This document shows positions 7,557-15,557 of a stretch of 26,162 bases of DNA, piece after piece; the first letter of the stretch is position 1, and each line of letters starts with the position of its first letter. The position numbers and the translations under genes were made by a program. The stretch is from CAIWHR01 sp035541655 (GTDB lineage Bacteria; Pseudomonadota; Gammaproteobacteria; Burkholderiales; Casimicrobiaceae): contig DATKMY010000159.1 in assembly GCA_035541655.1 (NCBI GenBank), positions 1 through 26,162 on the forward strand. Reading direction: 5' to 3'. Below the pieces are notes generated by a model. The model was not told the origin of the DNA and did no database searches. It was given only the letters and a program-made list of their open reading frames with translations.

Positions 7557-8858
7557 CTAGCCGTGACCGAGAGGGTCGGGCTTCGCGGGCTGCGTCTTCG
7601 GCGGATCGCCGGCGACGAGGTGCAGCAGGTCGCTCCTCGCATGATTGTTTCGGTGGCGCAGCGTGACGAGGACCATGGTTCCGCTCACGAACAGTCCGAA
7701 CAGCACGACCGCGCTTTCCACGCGGATTCCCGCGCCCACCATCAGTCCGTAAATGCCGACCATCAGCAGAATGCCGATGTTCTCGTTGAAGTTCTGCACG
7801 GCGATCGAATGGCCGGCGCCCATCAGCACGTGACCGCGATGCTGGAGCAGCGCGTTCATCGGGACGACGAAGAAGCCCGCGCATGCGCCGATGCCGATCA
7901 TCAGGAACACCGCTAGCGGAATATGGTTGACGAAGATCATCGAGATGACGATGACACCCATCAGCGCGCCGATCGGCAGCACCTTGACCGCGCCGCGCAG
8001 CGACACGGTGCGGGCGGCGATCACCGCCCCCGTCGCGATGCCGATGGCGACGACGCCCTGCAGCATCGACGCCTGCGACAGATCGAGGTGCAACCGGTGC
8101 GCCGACCAGTCGATCACGATGAACTGCAGCGTCGCTCCCGCTCCCCAGAACAGCGTGGTCGTCGCGAGCGAGATCTGGCCGAGCTTGTCGCGCCACAGCA
8201 GTGACACGCAGTGCGAGAACTCCCGGACCAGGTAGACGGGGTTGCGGTTGACCATTCTGTGGTCGACGCCGGTATTCGGGATGAAGCAATTGAAGATCGC
8301 GGCGATCACGTAGAAGAGCATGATTACGCTGATCGCCGCTTCGGGCGGGGTCTCGATGCCGGTGTCGATGTACGGCATGTCGAAGTTCAGCAGATGCGTC
8401 GCGATCCGCGGTCCGATCAGCGCGCCGCCCGTCAGCACGCCGAGGATGATCGACGCAACGGTGGTGCCCTCGATCCAGCCGTTGGCGACGACGAGCTGCT
8501 GGGGCGGCAGGAGCTCGGTCAGGATCCCGTATTTCGCCGGCGAGTAGGCTGCGGCGCCGAAGCCGACGACCGCATACGCTGCGAGCGGGTGCAGCGTGAA
8601 CAGCATCAGGACGCATCCGACGACCTTCACGCCGTTGGTGATCAGCATCACCTGGCCCTTCGGCATCGAGTCGGCGAACGCACCCACGAGCGGCGCCAGC
8701 ACGACGTACGAGAGCACGAAGGACTGCTTAAGCGCAGGCGTCATCCACCCCGGCTCGTTCAAGTCGCGGAGCAGGGCAATTGCGGCTATCAACAGCGCGT
8801 TGTCGGCGAGCGAGCTGAAAAACTGCGCCGCCATGATCGTGTAGAAGCCGGACTTCAT
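7557..8858 (-). CDS. lplT: Lysophospholipid transporter LplT (MFS)
   Basis: A 433-residue major-facilitator protein with about 12 membrane helices. LplT flips lysophosphatidylethanolamine across the inner membrane for re-acylation. The family is clear from the N-terminus (FYTIMAAQFFSSLADNALLIAA), the SYVVLAPLVGAFADSMPKGQVM loop, AAYSPAKYGILTELLP (LplT signature region) and FFVVPMNALLQHRGH. ATG 8858 is chosen because a GGAGG ribosome site lies 4 nt before it; a longer in-frame start at 8912 is less likely. The usual partner is the acyltransferase Aas, which is not fused and not in this window. It diverges from alr, a neighbour seen in other betaproteobacteria. Confidence 0.93.
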   Translation of the reverse strand: MKSGFYTIMAAQFFSSLADNALLIAAIALLRDLNEPGWMTPALKQSFVLSYVVLAPLVGAFADSMPKGQVMLITNGVKVVGCVLMLFTLHPLAAYAVVGFGAAAYSPAKYGILTELLPPQQLVVANGWIEGTTVASIILGVLTGGALIGPRIATHLLNFDMPYIDTGIETPPEAAISVIMLFYVIAAIFNCFIPNTGVDHRMVNRNPVYLVREFSHCVSLLWRDKLGQISLATTTLFWGAGATLQFIVIDWSAHRLHLDLSQASMLQGVVAIGIATGAVIAARTVSLRGAVKVLPIGALMGVIVISMIFVNHIPLAVFLMIGIGACAGFFVVPMNALLQHRGHVLMGAGHSIAVQNFNENIGILLMVGIYGLMVGAGIRVESAVVLFGLFVSGTMVLVTLRHRNNHARSDLLHLVAGDPPKTQPAKPDPLGHG

Positions 8859-9056
8859 CGTCCTCCGCGGCCTGGAGCGGGTCTTCGCGACAGCGCGAAG
8901 CGCAACGGGCATTCGGTATACTTGTTCGGTACGCCCGCAGCCCGCGTTTTATACCACGATTGCCCGATTGGGAAGCTTTCGGGAACGGCGCGGGTCCTCC
9001 GGGCATCGTGGCCGTTAGGCTTCGACGCAACACCGAAACCCCGAGATTCTCCCGCA
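8859..9056. promoter_or_regulatory. Divergent region lplT / alr
   Basis: A 198-bp gap between two divergent genes. It holds the GGAGG ribosome site of lplT next to 8858. AT-rich islands at 8917-8922 (TATACT on plus, TATACC on minus) and 8949-8955 (TTATACC) are candidate -10 boxes. A TTGTTC at 8922-8927 lies 21 bp before the second island, too far for a clean pair. I see no small ORF or terminator. Confidence 0.35.
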
Positions 9057-10151
9057 ATGGCTCGTCCGATCTACGCGCAGTTGAGCCTTCCCGCGCTTCG
9101 CGGCAACCTCGCGCGCGCTCGCGCGCTCGCCCCCGAGACCCAGGTGATGGCGGTCGTGAAGGCGAACGCCTACGGACACGGGCTGCTGCGCGTGCTGCCC
9201 GCGCTCACCGATGCCGACGGAGTCGCGCTGATCGAGCTCGACGCGGCGATCGCGCTGCGCGCAGAGCACTACGTCCGGCGCATTCTGTTGCTCGAAGGCT
9301 TCTTCGCGCCCGACGAACTCACCGAGATCTCGGCGCGGCGCCTGGCCGTTGTCGTCCACAACGACGAGCAGCTGCGGATGCTCGAGCTCGCCAGGCTCGA
9401 GCGTCCCCTCGAAGTGTTCGTCAAGATCAACTCGGGAATGAATCGTCTCGGGATCGCGCCTTCCGAGGTCGCGCGCGTCGTCGAGCGTCTCAACCACTGC
9501 GAGTCGGTCGCCGTGCTGCGGTTGATGACGCATCTCGCGCGCGCCGACGAAGACGACGGGATCGCGGAGGCGCTCGCGACGTTCAACGCGGCGTGCCGCG
9601 GGCTGCCGTATCCGCGCTCGATCGCCAACTCGGCCGGAGTCGTGCGCCATTCCGACGTCGGCGGCGACATCGTCCGTCCGGGCATCATGCTGTACGGCGC
9701 GACGCCGTTCGCCCTCAAGTCCGCAGTTTCGCTGGGGCTCGAGCCGGTGATGACGCTGCGCTCGGAGCTGATCGCAGTCCAGGCGCTGCGGCCGAACGAA
9801 TCGGTCGGCTACGGAGCCGCCTACACCGCGACCCGCGCGCAGCGTATCGGCGTCGTCGCCTGCGGCTACGCCGACGGCTATCCGCGAGGCGCGCCCAACG
9901 GCACGCCGGTGCTCGTATGCGGCAAGAAGGCGCGAATCGCCGGCCGCGTTTCGATGGACCTGATCACCGTCGATCTCACCGACGTTCCCGAAGCGACCGT
10001 CGGCAGCCCGGTCGTTCTGTGGGGCCAGGGGCTCCCGGTCGACGACATCGCGCACGCGGCATCCACCGTCGGCTACGAGCTGCTCTGCGCCGTCGCGCCG
10101 CGCGTGCCGTTCGTCGTGAGCAACGTCCCGCGCATCGACCTCGAATTGTAG
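9057..10151 (+). CDS. alr: Alanine racemase
   Basis: Alr interconverts L- and D-alanine with PLP and supplies D-Ala for peptidoglycan. The 364-residue product has the PLP-binding lysine K35 in VMAVVKANAYGHG and the second catalytic residue Y252 in ESVGYGAAYT. The conserved substrate/PLP loops VKINSGMNRLG and RPGIMLYGATPF are present, as is the C-terminal beta-domain GYADGYPRGAPNGTPVL with RVSMDLITVDLT. Length matches single-domain proteobacterial Alr (about 360). ATG 9057 begins exactly at the conserved N-terminus (MARPIYAQLSL); the frame stays open upstream but that part has no family similarity. hldD follows after 10 bp, likely co-transcribed. Confidence 0.96.
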   Translation: MARPIYAQLSLPALRGNLARARALAPETQVMAVVKANAYGHGLLRVLPALTDADGVALIELDAAIALRAEHYVRRILLLEGFFAPDELTEISARRLAVVVHNDEQLRMLELARLERPLEVFVKINSGMNRLGIAPSEVARVVERLNHCESVAVLRLMTHLARADEDDGIAEALATFNAACRGLPYPRSIANSAGVVRHSDVGGDIVRPGIMLYGATPFALKSAVSLGLEPVMTLRSELIAVQALRPNESVGYGAAYTATRAQRIGVVACGYADGYPRGAPNGTPVLVCGKKARIAGRVSMDLITVDLTDVPEATVGSPVVLWGQGLPVDDIAHAASTVGYELLCAVAPRVPFVVSNVPRIDLEL

Positions 10152-10161
10152 GAGACCGACC

Positions 10162-11169
10162 GTGCACATCGTCGTCACCGGCGCCGCCGGATTCGTCGGG
10201 TCCAACCTCGTGAAGGGGCTCAATGCACGCGGCGAGTCGCGCGTGATTGCTGTCGACAACCTTGCGAAGGCCGACAAATTCGTGAACCTCGTCGACTGCG
10301 AGATCGCCGATTTCGTCGACAAGGAGGAGTTCCTCGCGCGCCTCGCCGACGGCGATTTCGACGACGAGGTGGCAGCGGTCTTCCATCAGGGCGCCTGCTC
10401 GGACACGATGGAAACCGACGGCCGGTACGTGATGCGCAACAACTATCGCTATTCGGTCGCGTTGCTCGATTGGTGCCAGAACAACGACGTTCCCTTCATC
10501 TACGCGTCGAGCGGCGCGGTCTACGGCGGCAGCGCCGTCTTTCGCGAAGAGCGGCAGTTCGAGCAGCCGCTCAACGTCTACGGCTACTCGAAGTTCCTGT
10601 TCGACCAGCGCGTGCGGCAAATGCTTCCCGAGCGGACCGCGCAAATCGCGGGCTTCCGCTACTTCAACGTCTACGGGCCGCGCGAGCAGCACAAGGGACG
10701 GATGGCATCCGTCGTCTGGCAGTTCCGCAACCAGTACCTGGCAGAGCACCGCGTCCGCCTCTTCGAAGGCTCGGGAGGCTACGCCGCAGGCGAGCAGCTT
10801 CGCGACTTCGTGTTCGTCGACGACGTCGTCGGCGTCAATCTCGACTTCCTCGAGCATCCCGAGCGCAACGGAATCTTCAACCTCGGAAGCGGAAAGGCGA
10901 CGACGTTCAACGCGGTCGCGGCGGCGACGATCAACGCCGTTCGGCGAGCGAACGGCGAGGCGCAGCGCTCGCTCGCCGATCTGGTCGCCGAGGGGGCGAT
11001 CACGTATGTCGCGTTTCCGCCGGCGCTCGTCGGCAAGTACCAGAGCTTCACCGAAGGCGATCTCACGCGCCTCCGCGCGTCCGGGTATCGCGCGCCGATG
11101 CACACCGTGGAAGAAGGCGTCGCGCGCTACGTCGAACGGCTGATTTCAAAGCCTCCGCCCTCCGCGTAG
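10162..11169 (+). CDS. hldD: ADP-L-glycero-D-manno-heptose 6-epimerase
   Basis: HldD (RfaD/WaaD) makes ADP-L-glycero-D-manno-heptose, the activated heptose for the LPS inner core, so this cell makes heptose-containing LPS. The 335-residue short-chain-dehydrogenase-like protein has the dinucleotide motif GAAGFVG (7-13), FHQGACSDT (75-82), the YASSGAVYGG strand with catalytic-region serines, and Y140-x3-K144 (VYGYSKF). A family-typical FRYFNVYGPREQHKGRMASV block follows. The GTG start at 10162 follows an AGGAGA ribosome site 10 bp after alr. The downstream comEA-cysM neighbourhood is common for hldD in betaproteobacteria. Confidence 0.96.
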   Translation: MHIVVTGAAGFVGSNLVKGLNARGESRVIAVDNLAKADKFVNLVDCEIADFVDKEEFLARLADGDFDDEVAAVFHQGACSDTMETDGRYVMRNNYRYSVALLDWCQNNDVPFIYASSGAVYGGSAVFREERQFEQPLNVYGYSKFLFDQRVRQMLPERTAQIAGFRYFNVYGPREQHKGRMASVVWQFRNQYLAEHRVRLFEGSGGYAAGEQLRDFVFVDDVVGVNLDFLEHPERNGIFNLGSGKATTFNAVAAATINAVRRANGEAQRSLADLVAEGAITYVAFPPALVGKYQSFTEGDLTRLRASGYRAPMHTVEEGVARYVERLISKPPPSA

Positions 11170-11254
11170 CTTCGACGACCAGCACGGCCGGAATCGCGCA
11201 TCGGGCGCGACACCCGTCTCGCCGCTGCGATTGTCGAACGACGATGGAGGCAAC

Positions 11255-11614
11255 ATGCAACGACTGCTGTTAGCGTTCGCGTTTGCGCTGTGGTCCGGCG
11301 CCGCGCTCGCCGCGCTCAACCTCAATACGGCGACGAAGGAAGAACTGATCGCACTGCCGGGGATCGGCCCCGCGAAGGCGCAGGCGATCCTCGACTACCG
11401 CAATGCGCACGGCGGCTTCAAATCGGTCGAGGAATTGAAGGATGTCAAGGGGATCGGCGCCAAGCGCTTCGAGAAGCTCAAGGGCGAATTGACGGTCGCC
11501 GGCTCGCCGGCCAAGGCCGCGGCCCGGCCGGCCGACAAGGCGCTCGCCTCGCCGCAGCGCTCGGCGAAGGGCGAGGTGTCTACGGTGGCGAAGGGCGAGC
11601 CACCGAAGCCCTGA
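11255..11614 (+). CDS. ComEA-like exported helix-hairpin-helix protein (copy 1)
   Basis: A 119-residue exported DNA-binding protein. Residues 1-20 are a signal peptide (cleavage near ALA-AL). Residues 21-85 carry the tandem helix-hairpin-helix of ComEA: LNLNTATKEELIALPGIG, AKAQAILDYR, GGFKSVEELKDVKGIG. A 30-residue Ala/Lys tail follows. ComEA proteins bind incoming double-stranded DNA in the periplasm during natural transformation, though many short proteobacterial ComEA paralogues have no tested role. ATG 11255 follows GGAGG by 4 nt; an in-frame TTG at 11231 is less likely. A close paralogue starts 156 bp downstream. Confidence 0.9.
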   Translation: MQRLLLAFAFALWSGAALAALNLNTATKEELIALPGIGPAKAQAILDYRNAHGGFKSVEELKDVKGIGAKRFEKLKGELTVAGSPAKAAARPADKALASPQRSAKGEVSTVAKGEPPKP

Positions 11615-11770
11615 GCCGGCACACCGGGGTTCCCGTTTCCCGATCGGGTGCGTCGCGCTTGCCCCGCAGGGGGTCAACCCGTAACATCCACGCCGCGTTA
11701 ATGTCCCCGCGCCAAATCTGTTCGGGCGCCGGCGCGGCGCACCCGCTCAACATTACAAACGGAGAACCTC

Positions 11771-12505
11771 ATGAAACGCTTCTTGCTGTTCATCGCCACG
11801 CTGCTCTTTTCGGCGTTGGCGCTTGCTGCCGTCAACATCAATACAGCGACCAAGGAAGAGCTCGACGCGCTCCCCGGGATCGGTCCGGTGAAGGCGCAGG
11901 CCATCATCGACTACCGCAACAAGAACGGCCCGTTCAAGAGCCCCGAGGACATCATGAAGGTCAGCGGGATCAAGGAGGGCGAGTTCGCGAAGCTGAAGGG
12001 GCAGATCGCGGTCTCGGGCACGTCGTCGATGCCGGCAGCGCCGGCGAAAGCCGCTGCGCCCGCTGCTGCAGCCGCCGCGGCCGCTCCCGCCGCGCCCGCC
12101 GCCCCGGCCGCGGCACCGGCGAAGTCCGAGCCGGCGAAGGCTGCCGCTCCGGCGGCCGCTGCCGCCGCGGCGCCTGCCGCCGCGCCCGCCGCCGCGCCGG
12201 CGATGACCGAAAAGGAGAAGAAGGCCGCCGACGCGAAGGCGGCGAAGGAGAAGAAGGCCGCGGATGCGAAGGCCGCGAAGGAAGAGAAGGCCGCCAAGGA
12301 CAAGGCGGCAAAGGACGAAAAGGCTGCCAAGGCCAAGGCAGCGAAGGAAGAGAAGGCCGCCAAGGACAAGGCAGCCAAGGACGCGAAGACGGCGAAGGCC
12401 TCCACCGAGTCCAAGCCCGCGGCGAAGGACGCGACGAAGGACGCGTCGAAGGACGCGACGAAGAGCACCGCCGACACGAAGGCGGCAGCCCCCGCCAAGC
12501 AGTAA
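11771..12505 (+). CDS. ComEA-like exported HhH protein with long Ala/Lys (histone-H1-like) tail (copy 2)
   Basis: A 244-residue paralogue of the preceding gene. It has a signal peptide (1-20), then the same helix-hairpin-helix domain (VNINTATKEELDALPGIG, AQAIIDYR, GPFKSPEDIMKVSGI; residues 21-85). A tail of about 150 residues follows: an Ala/Pro block (about 88-150), then Lys/Ala/Glu/Asp repeats of the AAKEEKAAKDK kind (about 150-215), then a KDATKDASKDATK segment. The tail resembles H1/AlgP-like proteins and would be a charged helix or disordered arm able to bind DNA. ATG 11771 follows GGAGAA. The tail is built from a 66-bp DNA repeat and is likely variable between strains. A terminator follows at 12530. 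Confidence 0.88.
   Translation: MKRFLLFIATLLFSALALAAVNINTATKEELDALPGIGPVKAQAIIDYRNKNGPFKSPEDIMKVSGIKEGEFAKLKGQIAVSGTSSMPAAPAKAAAPAAAAAAAAPAAPAAPAAAPAKSEPAKAAAPAAAAAAAPAAAPAAAPAMTEKEKKAADAKAAKEKKAADAKAAKEEKAAKDKAAKDEKAAKAKAAKEEKAAKDKAAKDAKTAKASTESKPAAKDATKDASKDATKSTADTKAAAPAKQ
12275..12372 (+). repeat. 66-bp-period internal repeat in the comEA-like tail
   Basis: A 32-bp stretch starting GCGAAGGAAGAGAAGG is identical at 12275-12306 and 12341-12372. That is a 66-bp, in-frame (22-codon) period within a broader field of GCGAAGG/GCCAAGG units. It encodes the AAKEEKAAKDKAAKD repeat. Such repeats change length by slippage or recombination without breaking the frame. Confidence 0.75.
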
Positions 12506-12529
12506 CGGGACCGACGCGGCTCCCCGGAG

Positions 12530-12561
12530 GACCCTGCCCGCGTGGCGGGGTCTTTCGTTTT
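12530..12561 (+). terminator. Terminator of the comEA-like pair
   Basis: A 9-bp stem GACCCTGCC/GGCGGGGTC with one G-T pair (12530-12538 and 12544-12552) and a 5-nt loop is followed by TTTCGTTTT. It lies 24 bp after the copy 2 stop codon and separates it from cysM. Confidence 0.85.
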
Positions 12562-12611
12562 GGGGCGCTGACACCCCAATCGGGATCCAGGAGGGCCCGC
12601 GATCCCTCCAT

Positions 12612-12617
12612 TACAAT
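12612..12617 (+). promoter_or_regulatory. Candidate -10 box of cysM
   Basis: TACAAT lies 36 bp before the cysM ATG and directly after the upstream terminator, so an independent promoter is needed here. No matching -35 hexamer is seen at 16-18 bp. Confidence 0.4.
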
Positions 12618-12653
12618 AGCCCGACAGCGAGCAAGCCCCTGCGCCGCCGCGCC

Positions 12654-13544
12654 ATGTATCCCACGCTCGAATCCACCGTCGGCAGCACGCCGCTCGTTCG
12701 TCTCCAGCGAATCCCGGGCGAGACGACGAACGCCATCCTCGGCAAGCTCGAGGGCAACAACCCGGCGGGATCGGTCAAGGACCGCCCGGCACTGTCGATG
12801 ATCGTCGGGGCCGAAAGGCGCGGAGACATCAAGCCGGGGGACACGCTGATCGAGCCGACGTCGGGTAACACCGGAATCGCCCTTGCCATGGTGGCGGCGA
12901 TGAAGGGCTACCGGATGATTCTCGTCATGCCCGACAATCTTTCGATCGAGCGCCGCCAAGCGATGCGTGCGTATGGGGCCGAGCTGGTCCTCACGCCGTC
13001 GAGCCTCGGCGGAATGGAGTACGCGCGCGATCTCGCGGCGAAGATGCGCGACGAAGGCAAGGGAGTAATCCTCGACCAGTTCGCGAACCCTGACAATCCG
13101 CTTGCGCATTACCGCGGCACGGGCCCCGAAATCTGGCGCGACACGGAAGGACGCGTCACGCATTTCGTCTCCGCGATGGGGACGACCGGCACCATCATGG
13201 GCGTGTCGCGGTTCCTGAAGGAGAAGAATCCCGCGATTCGGATCGTTGGCGCGCAACCGGAGGAGGGCTCGCAGATCCCCGGCATCCGCAAGTGGCCGGA
13301 AGCGTATTTGCCCAAGATCTTCGATCGCCGGCGCGTGGACAGGATCGAGCAGGTGTCGCAAGCGGACGCCGAAGCGATGGCACGCCGCCTCGCGGCCGAA
13401 GAGGGCATCTTCGGCGGAGTCTCCGCGGGCGGCGCCTGCGCGGTCGCGCTGCGCATCGCGAAGGAAGTCGCCGACGCGACGATCGTGTTCGTCGTTTGCG
13501 ATCGCGGAGACCGCTACCTGTCGACGGGCGTCTTCCCGGCGTAG
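12654..13544 (+). CDS. cysM: Cysteine synthase B (O-acetylserine sulfhydrylase)
   Basis: CysM makes cysteine (or S-sulfocysteine from thiosulfate) from O-acetylserine with PLP. The 296-residue protein has the PLP lysine K42 in NPAGSVKDRPAL, the substrate loop PTSGNTGIALA, the AMGTTGTIMGVSRFLKE phosphate-binding region and a C-terminal FVVCDRGDRYLSTGVF. The short C-terminus and the RPALSMI helix favour CysM over CysK. ATG 12654 starts at the conserved MYPTLESTVGSTPL. It follows its own candidate -10 box, and the exonuclease gene begins 6 bp after its stop codon, so both are probably one transcript. Confidence 0.95.
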   Translation: MYPTLESTVGSTPLVRLQRIPGETTNAILGKLEGNNPAGSVKDRPALSMIVGAERRGDIKPGDTLIEPTSGNTGIALAMVAAMKGYRMILVMPDNLSIERRQAMRAYGAELVLTPSSLGGMEYARDLAAKMRDEGKGVILDQFANPDNPLAHYRGTGPEIWRDTEGRVTHFVSAMGTTGTIMGVSRFLKEKNPAIRIVGAQPEEGSQIPGIRKWPEAYLPKIFDRRRVDRIEQVSQADAEAMARRLAAEEGIFGGVSAGGACAVALRIAKEVADATIVFVVCDRGDRYLSTGVFPA

Positions 13545-13550
13545 ACGCCG

Positions 13551-14348
13551 ATGACGCCGATCCTCGTCTTCGACATCGAGACGGTTCCCGATGTCGCTGG
13601 TCTGCGCCGCGCGCACGACCTGCCGGTCGGCCTCGAAGACGACGCTATCCTCGCCTGGTACGCGCAGAGGCGCCGCGCGCAAACCGGCAGCGATTTCCCG
13701 CCGCACCAATTCCAGCGCGTCGTCGCCATCGCGTGCGCCTTACGTGACGGTACGGGTCTGAAGATCGCGTCGGTCGGCGCGCTCGACGATCCCGAGGCCG
13801 AGCTCGTTCGGCGCTTCTTCGACCTGATCGACAAGCACACGCCGCAACTCGTATCGTGGAACGGCAGCGGGTTCGACCTGCCGGTGCTCAACCATCGCGC
13901 GCTCGCCCATGGCGTGACTGCGTCGCGCTACTGGGACTGGGGCGACGACGATCGCGAGTTCAAGTTCAACAACTATCTGGGCCGCTACCACACGCGCCAT
14001 CTCGACCTCATGGACGTGCTCGCGATGTACCAGCCGCGGGGAGGCGCGGGCCTCTCCGCGATGGCACGGCTGTGCGGCTTTCCGGGGAAGCTCGGGATGG
14101 ACGGGAGCGGCGTGCACGATGCGGTCCGCGCCGGCCGGCTCGAGGAGGTCCGCCGCTACTGCGAGACGGACGTGATGAACACCTATCTCGTCTATCAGCG
14201 CTTTCGCCTGATGCGGGGTGAAATCGCGGCCGGCGAATACGCGCAGGAGATCTCGCTCGCGCGCGAGCGCATCGCGGCGATTCCTGCGCCGCACTGGGCC
14301 GAGTTCATCGCTGCCTGGGACGCGAACCCCGTCGGGACGGGCCCGTAG
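13551..14348 (+). CDS. Predicted 3'-5' exonuclease related to PolB exonuclease domain
   Basis: A 265-residue DnaQ-fold (DEDDy) exonuclease of the family annotated as related to the exonuclease domain of PolB. Exo I is LVFDIETVP (D8, E10), Exo II is VSWNGSGFDLPVL (D109) and Exo III is RRYCETDVMNTY (Y203, D207). All metal-binding acids and the Tyr are therefore present and activity is expected. There is no polymerase domain. The family is stand-alone, without a firmly assigned role; DNA repair or nucleic-acid turnover is likely. It follows cysM by 6 bp, and cysM-exonuclease-rlmD neighbours are familiar in betaproteobacteria; here rlmD lies about 10 kb away. Confidence 0.88.
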   Translation: MTPILVFDIETVPDVAGLRRAHDLPVGLEDDAILAWYAQRRRAQTGSDFPPHQFQRVVAIACALRDGTGLKIASVGALDDPEAELVRRFFDLIDKHTPQLVSWNGSGFDLPVLNHRALAHGVTASRYWDWGDDDREFKFNNYLGRYHTRHLDLMDVLAMYQPRGGAGLSAMARLCGFPGKLGMDGSGVHDAVRAGRLEEVRRYCETDVMNTYLVYQRFRLMRGEIAAGEYAQEISLARERIAAIPAPHWAEFIAAWDANPVGTGP

Positions 14349-14370
14349 CGGGCGCCGCCTCCCCAAAGCG

Positions 14371-15546
14371 TCACGCTCTGACGAACGGAACCGCTGGGAA
14401 GCGCCCGCCGACGATCGGAGCCGAAGGAACCCCCCACCAGCGTTCCAGCACGGTCGCATAGACGCCGCGGAAATCGAGCGCGTAGCCGACGTTGCCGTCA
14501 CCGCCGAGGCGATCGAGCCGCGGTCCGTCGCCATAGAAGCCGCCCGCCACGCGCCCGCCCAGCGCGAAATGCACGTTTGCGGTTCCATGGTCGGTGCCGC
14601 CGGACACGTTTTCACGCGGGCGGCGGCCGAATTCGGCGTACGTGACGACCAGCGTGGAATCCCAGCGGCCGATCTCGACGAGCGCCGAGCGCAGCGCCAC
14701 GATCCCGCCCGCAAGCGAGCCGAGAAGGCGTGCCTGCGTCGGCGCCTGGCCACCGTGGGTGTCGAAGCCCCCGAGCGTCAGGCGCACGACGGCAACGCCG
14801 GACGGGTTCGCGATCACCTGGCACGCCGTGTGGATTGCCTTGCCGAAGGCGTCCGCGGGGAATTCGGTCCTGAATTCGCGCCGGGCGTCGAGGTGGCTCG
14901 CGGCCTGAACGATATCCGCTTCGACCTTCAGAATGTGATCGAGCGCCTTGTTGCGCGCCGTGCCCTCCGGCGCCGCAAGCCGCGCACGGCGCAGGAACTG
15001 TTCGGTGTCCGCGAGTGCGACGGTGCGCGTGCCGGAACCTGCAAGCGGTCCCAGGTCGTTCGATCCCACGATCACGCCGTCGGCGGCGAACGACGGCGGC
15101 GGCGGATCCGCGGCGAACGTGCGCGTGAGCCAGCCGTCCTGCAGATAAGTCTCCGCTGCCGATGCGGTGTCCCAGATCTCGATCGAGCGGAAGTGCGAAA
15201 GGTTGGGTTCGGGGTAGCCGACGCCTTGCAGAATCGCGAGCTCGCGGTTCTTCCACAGCGGCTCGAGCGGCGCGAGCGCGGGGTGGAGTCCCGCGCGGTC
15301 CGAGAGTTGCACGATCGCGTCGCGCGAGATCGCGAGCTTCGGGCGCAGCGCGTAGTACGTCGGATCCGCGAACGGCACGAGCGTATTGAAGCCGTCGTTG
15401 CCGCCCTTCAGCTCGATCAGCACCAGCAGGTTGCGGTAAGGGCCGGCCGATGGCAGTGCGGGGAGCGCGGCGCGGGGCGCTTCGAGGGTCGCGAAACCGA
15501 ACGCCATCGAGGCGAGCGAGCGTTGCAGAAAGCGGCGGCGATCCAT
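14371..15546 (-). CDS. DUF1501 family protein with Tat-type signal
   Basis: A 391-residue DUF1501 protein, a family with a sulfatase/alkaline-phosphatase-like fold whose substrates are unknown. Residues 1-26 are a twin-arginine signal (DRRRFLQRS, hydrophobic stretch, APRA), so it is probably folded before export. The conserved blocks are LLVLIELKGGNDGFNTLVP, NLSHFRSIEIWDTA, LGGFDTHGGQ, LVVTYAEFGRRPREN and TDHGTANVHFALGG. ATG 15546 follows a strong GGGGAGG site. The gene starts 11 bp after the stop of the DUF1800 gene, so the two form an operon. The two families nearly always occur as neighbours, which suggests a shared extracytoplasmic process, still undefined. Confidence 0.9.
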   Translation of the reverse strand: MDRRRFLQRSLASMAFGFATLEAPRAALPALPSAGPYRNLLVLIELKGGNDGFNTLVPFADPTYYALRPKLAISRDAIVQLSDRAGLHPALAPLEPLWKNRELAILQGVGYPEPNLSHFRSIEIWDTASAAETYLQDGWLTRTFAADPPPPSFAADGVIVGSNDLGPLAGSGTRTVALADTEQFLRRARLAAPEGTARNKALDHILKVEADIVQAASHLDARREFRTEFPADAFGKAIHTACQVIANPSGVAVVRLTLGGFDTHGGQAPTQARLLGSLAGGIVALRSALVEIGRWDSTLVVTYAEFGRRPRENVSGGTDHGTANVHFALGGRVAGGFYGDGPRLDRLGGDGNVGYALDFRGVYATVLERWWGVPSAPIVGGRFPAVPFVRA

Positions 15547-15557
15547 CCGGCCTCCCC

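Noticed and set aside
8917..8955. A full sigma-70 promoter for alr (TTGTTC plus a TATACC-like box)
   Set aside because: The spacing is about 21 bp, outside the normal 16-18 bp range, so only isolated -10-like boxes can be claimed.
11615..11770. A third small gene or terminator between the two comEA-like genes
   Set aside because: There is only a 10-bp palindrome CCCGATCGGG near 11639-11648 and a short CCGG repeat, with no T-run and no credible ORF.
12275..12372. Possible CRISPR-like or intergenic tandem repeat
   Set aside because: The repeat is in frame inside the comEA-like coding tail, with no spacers and no cas genes.
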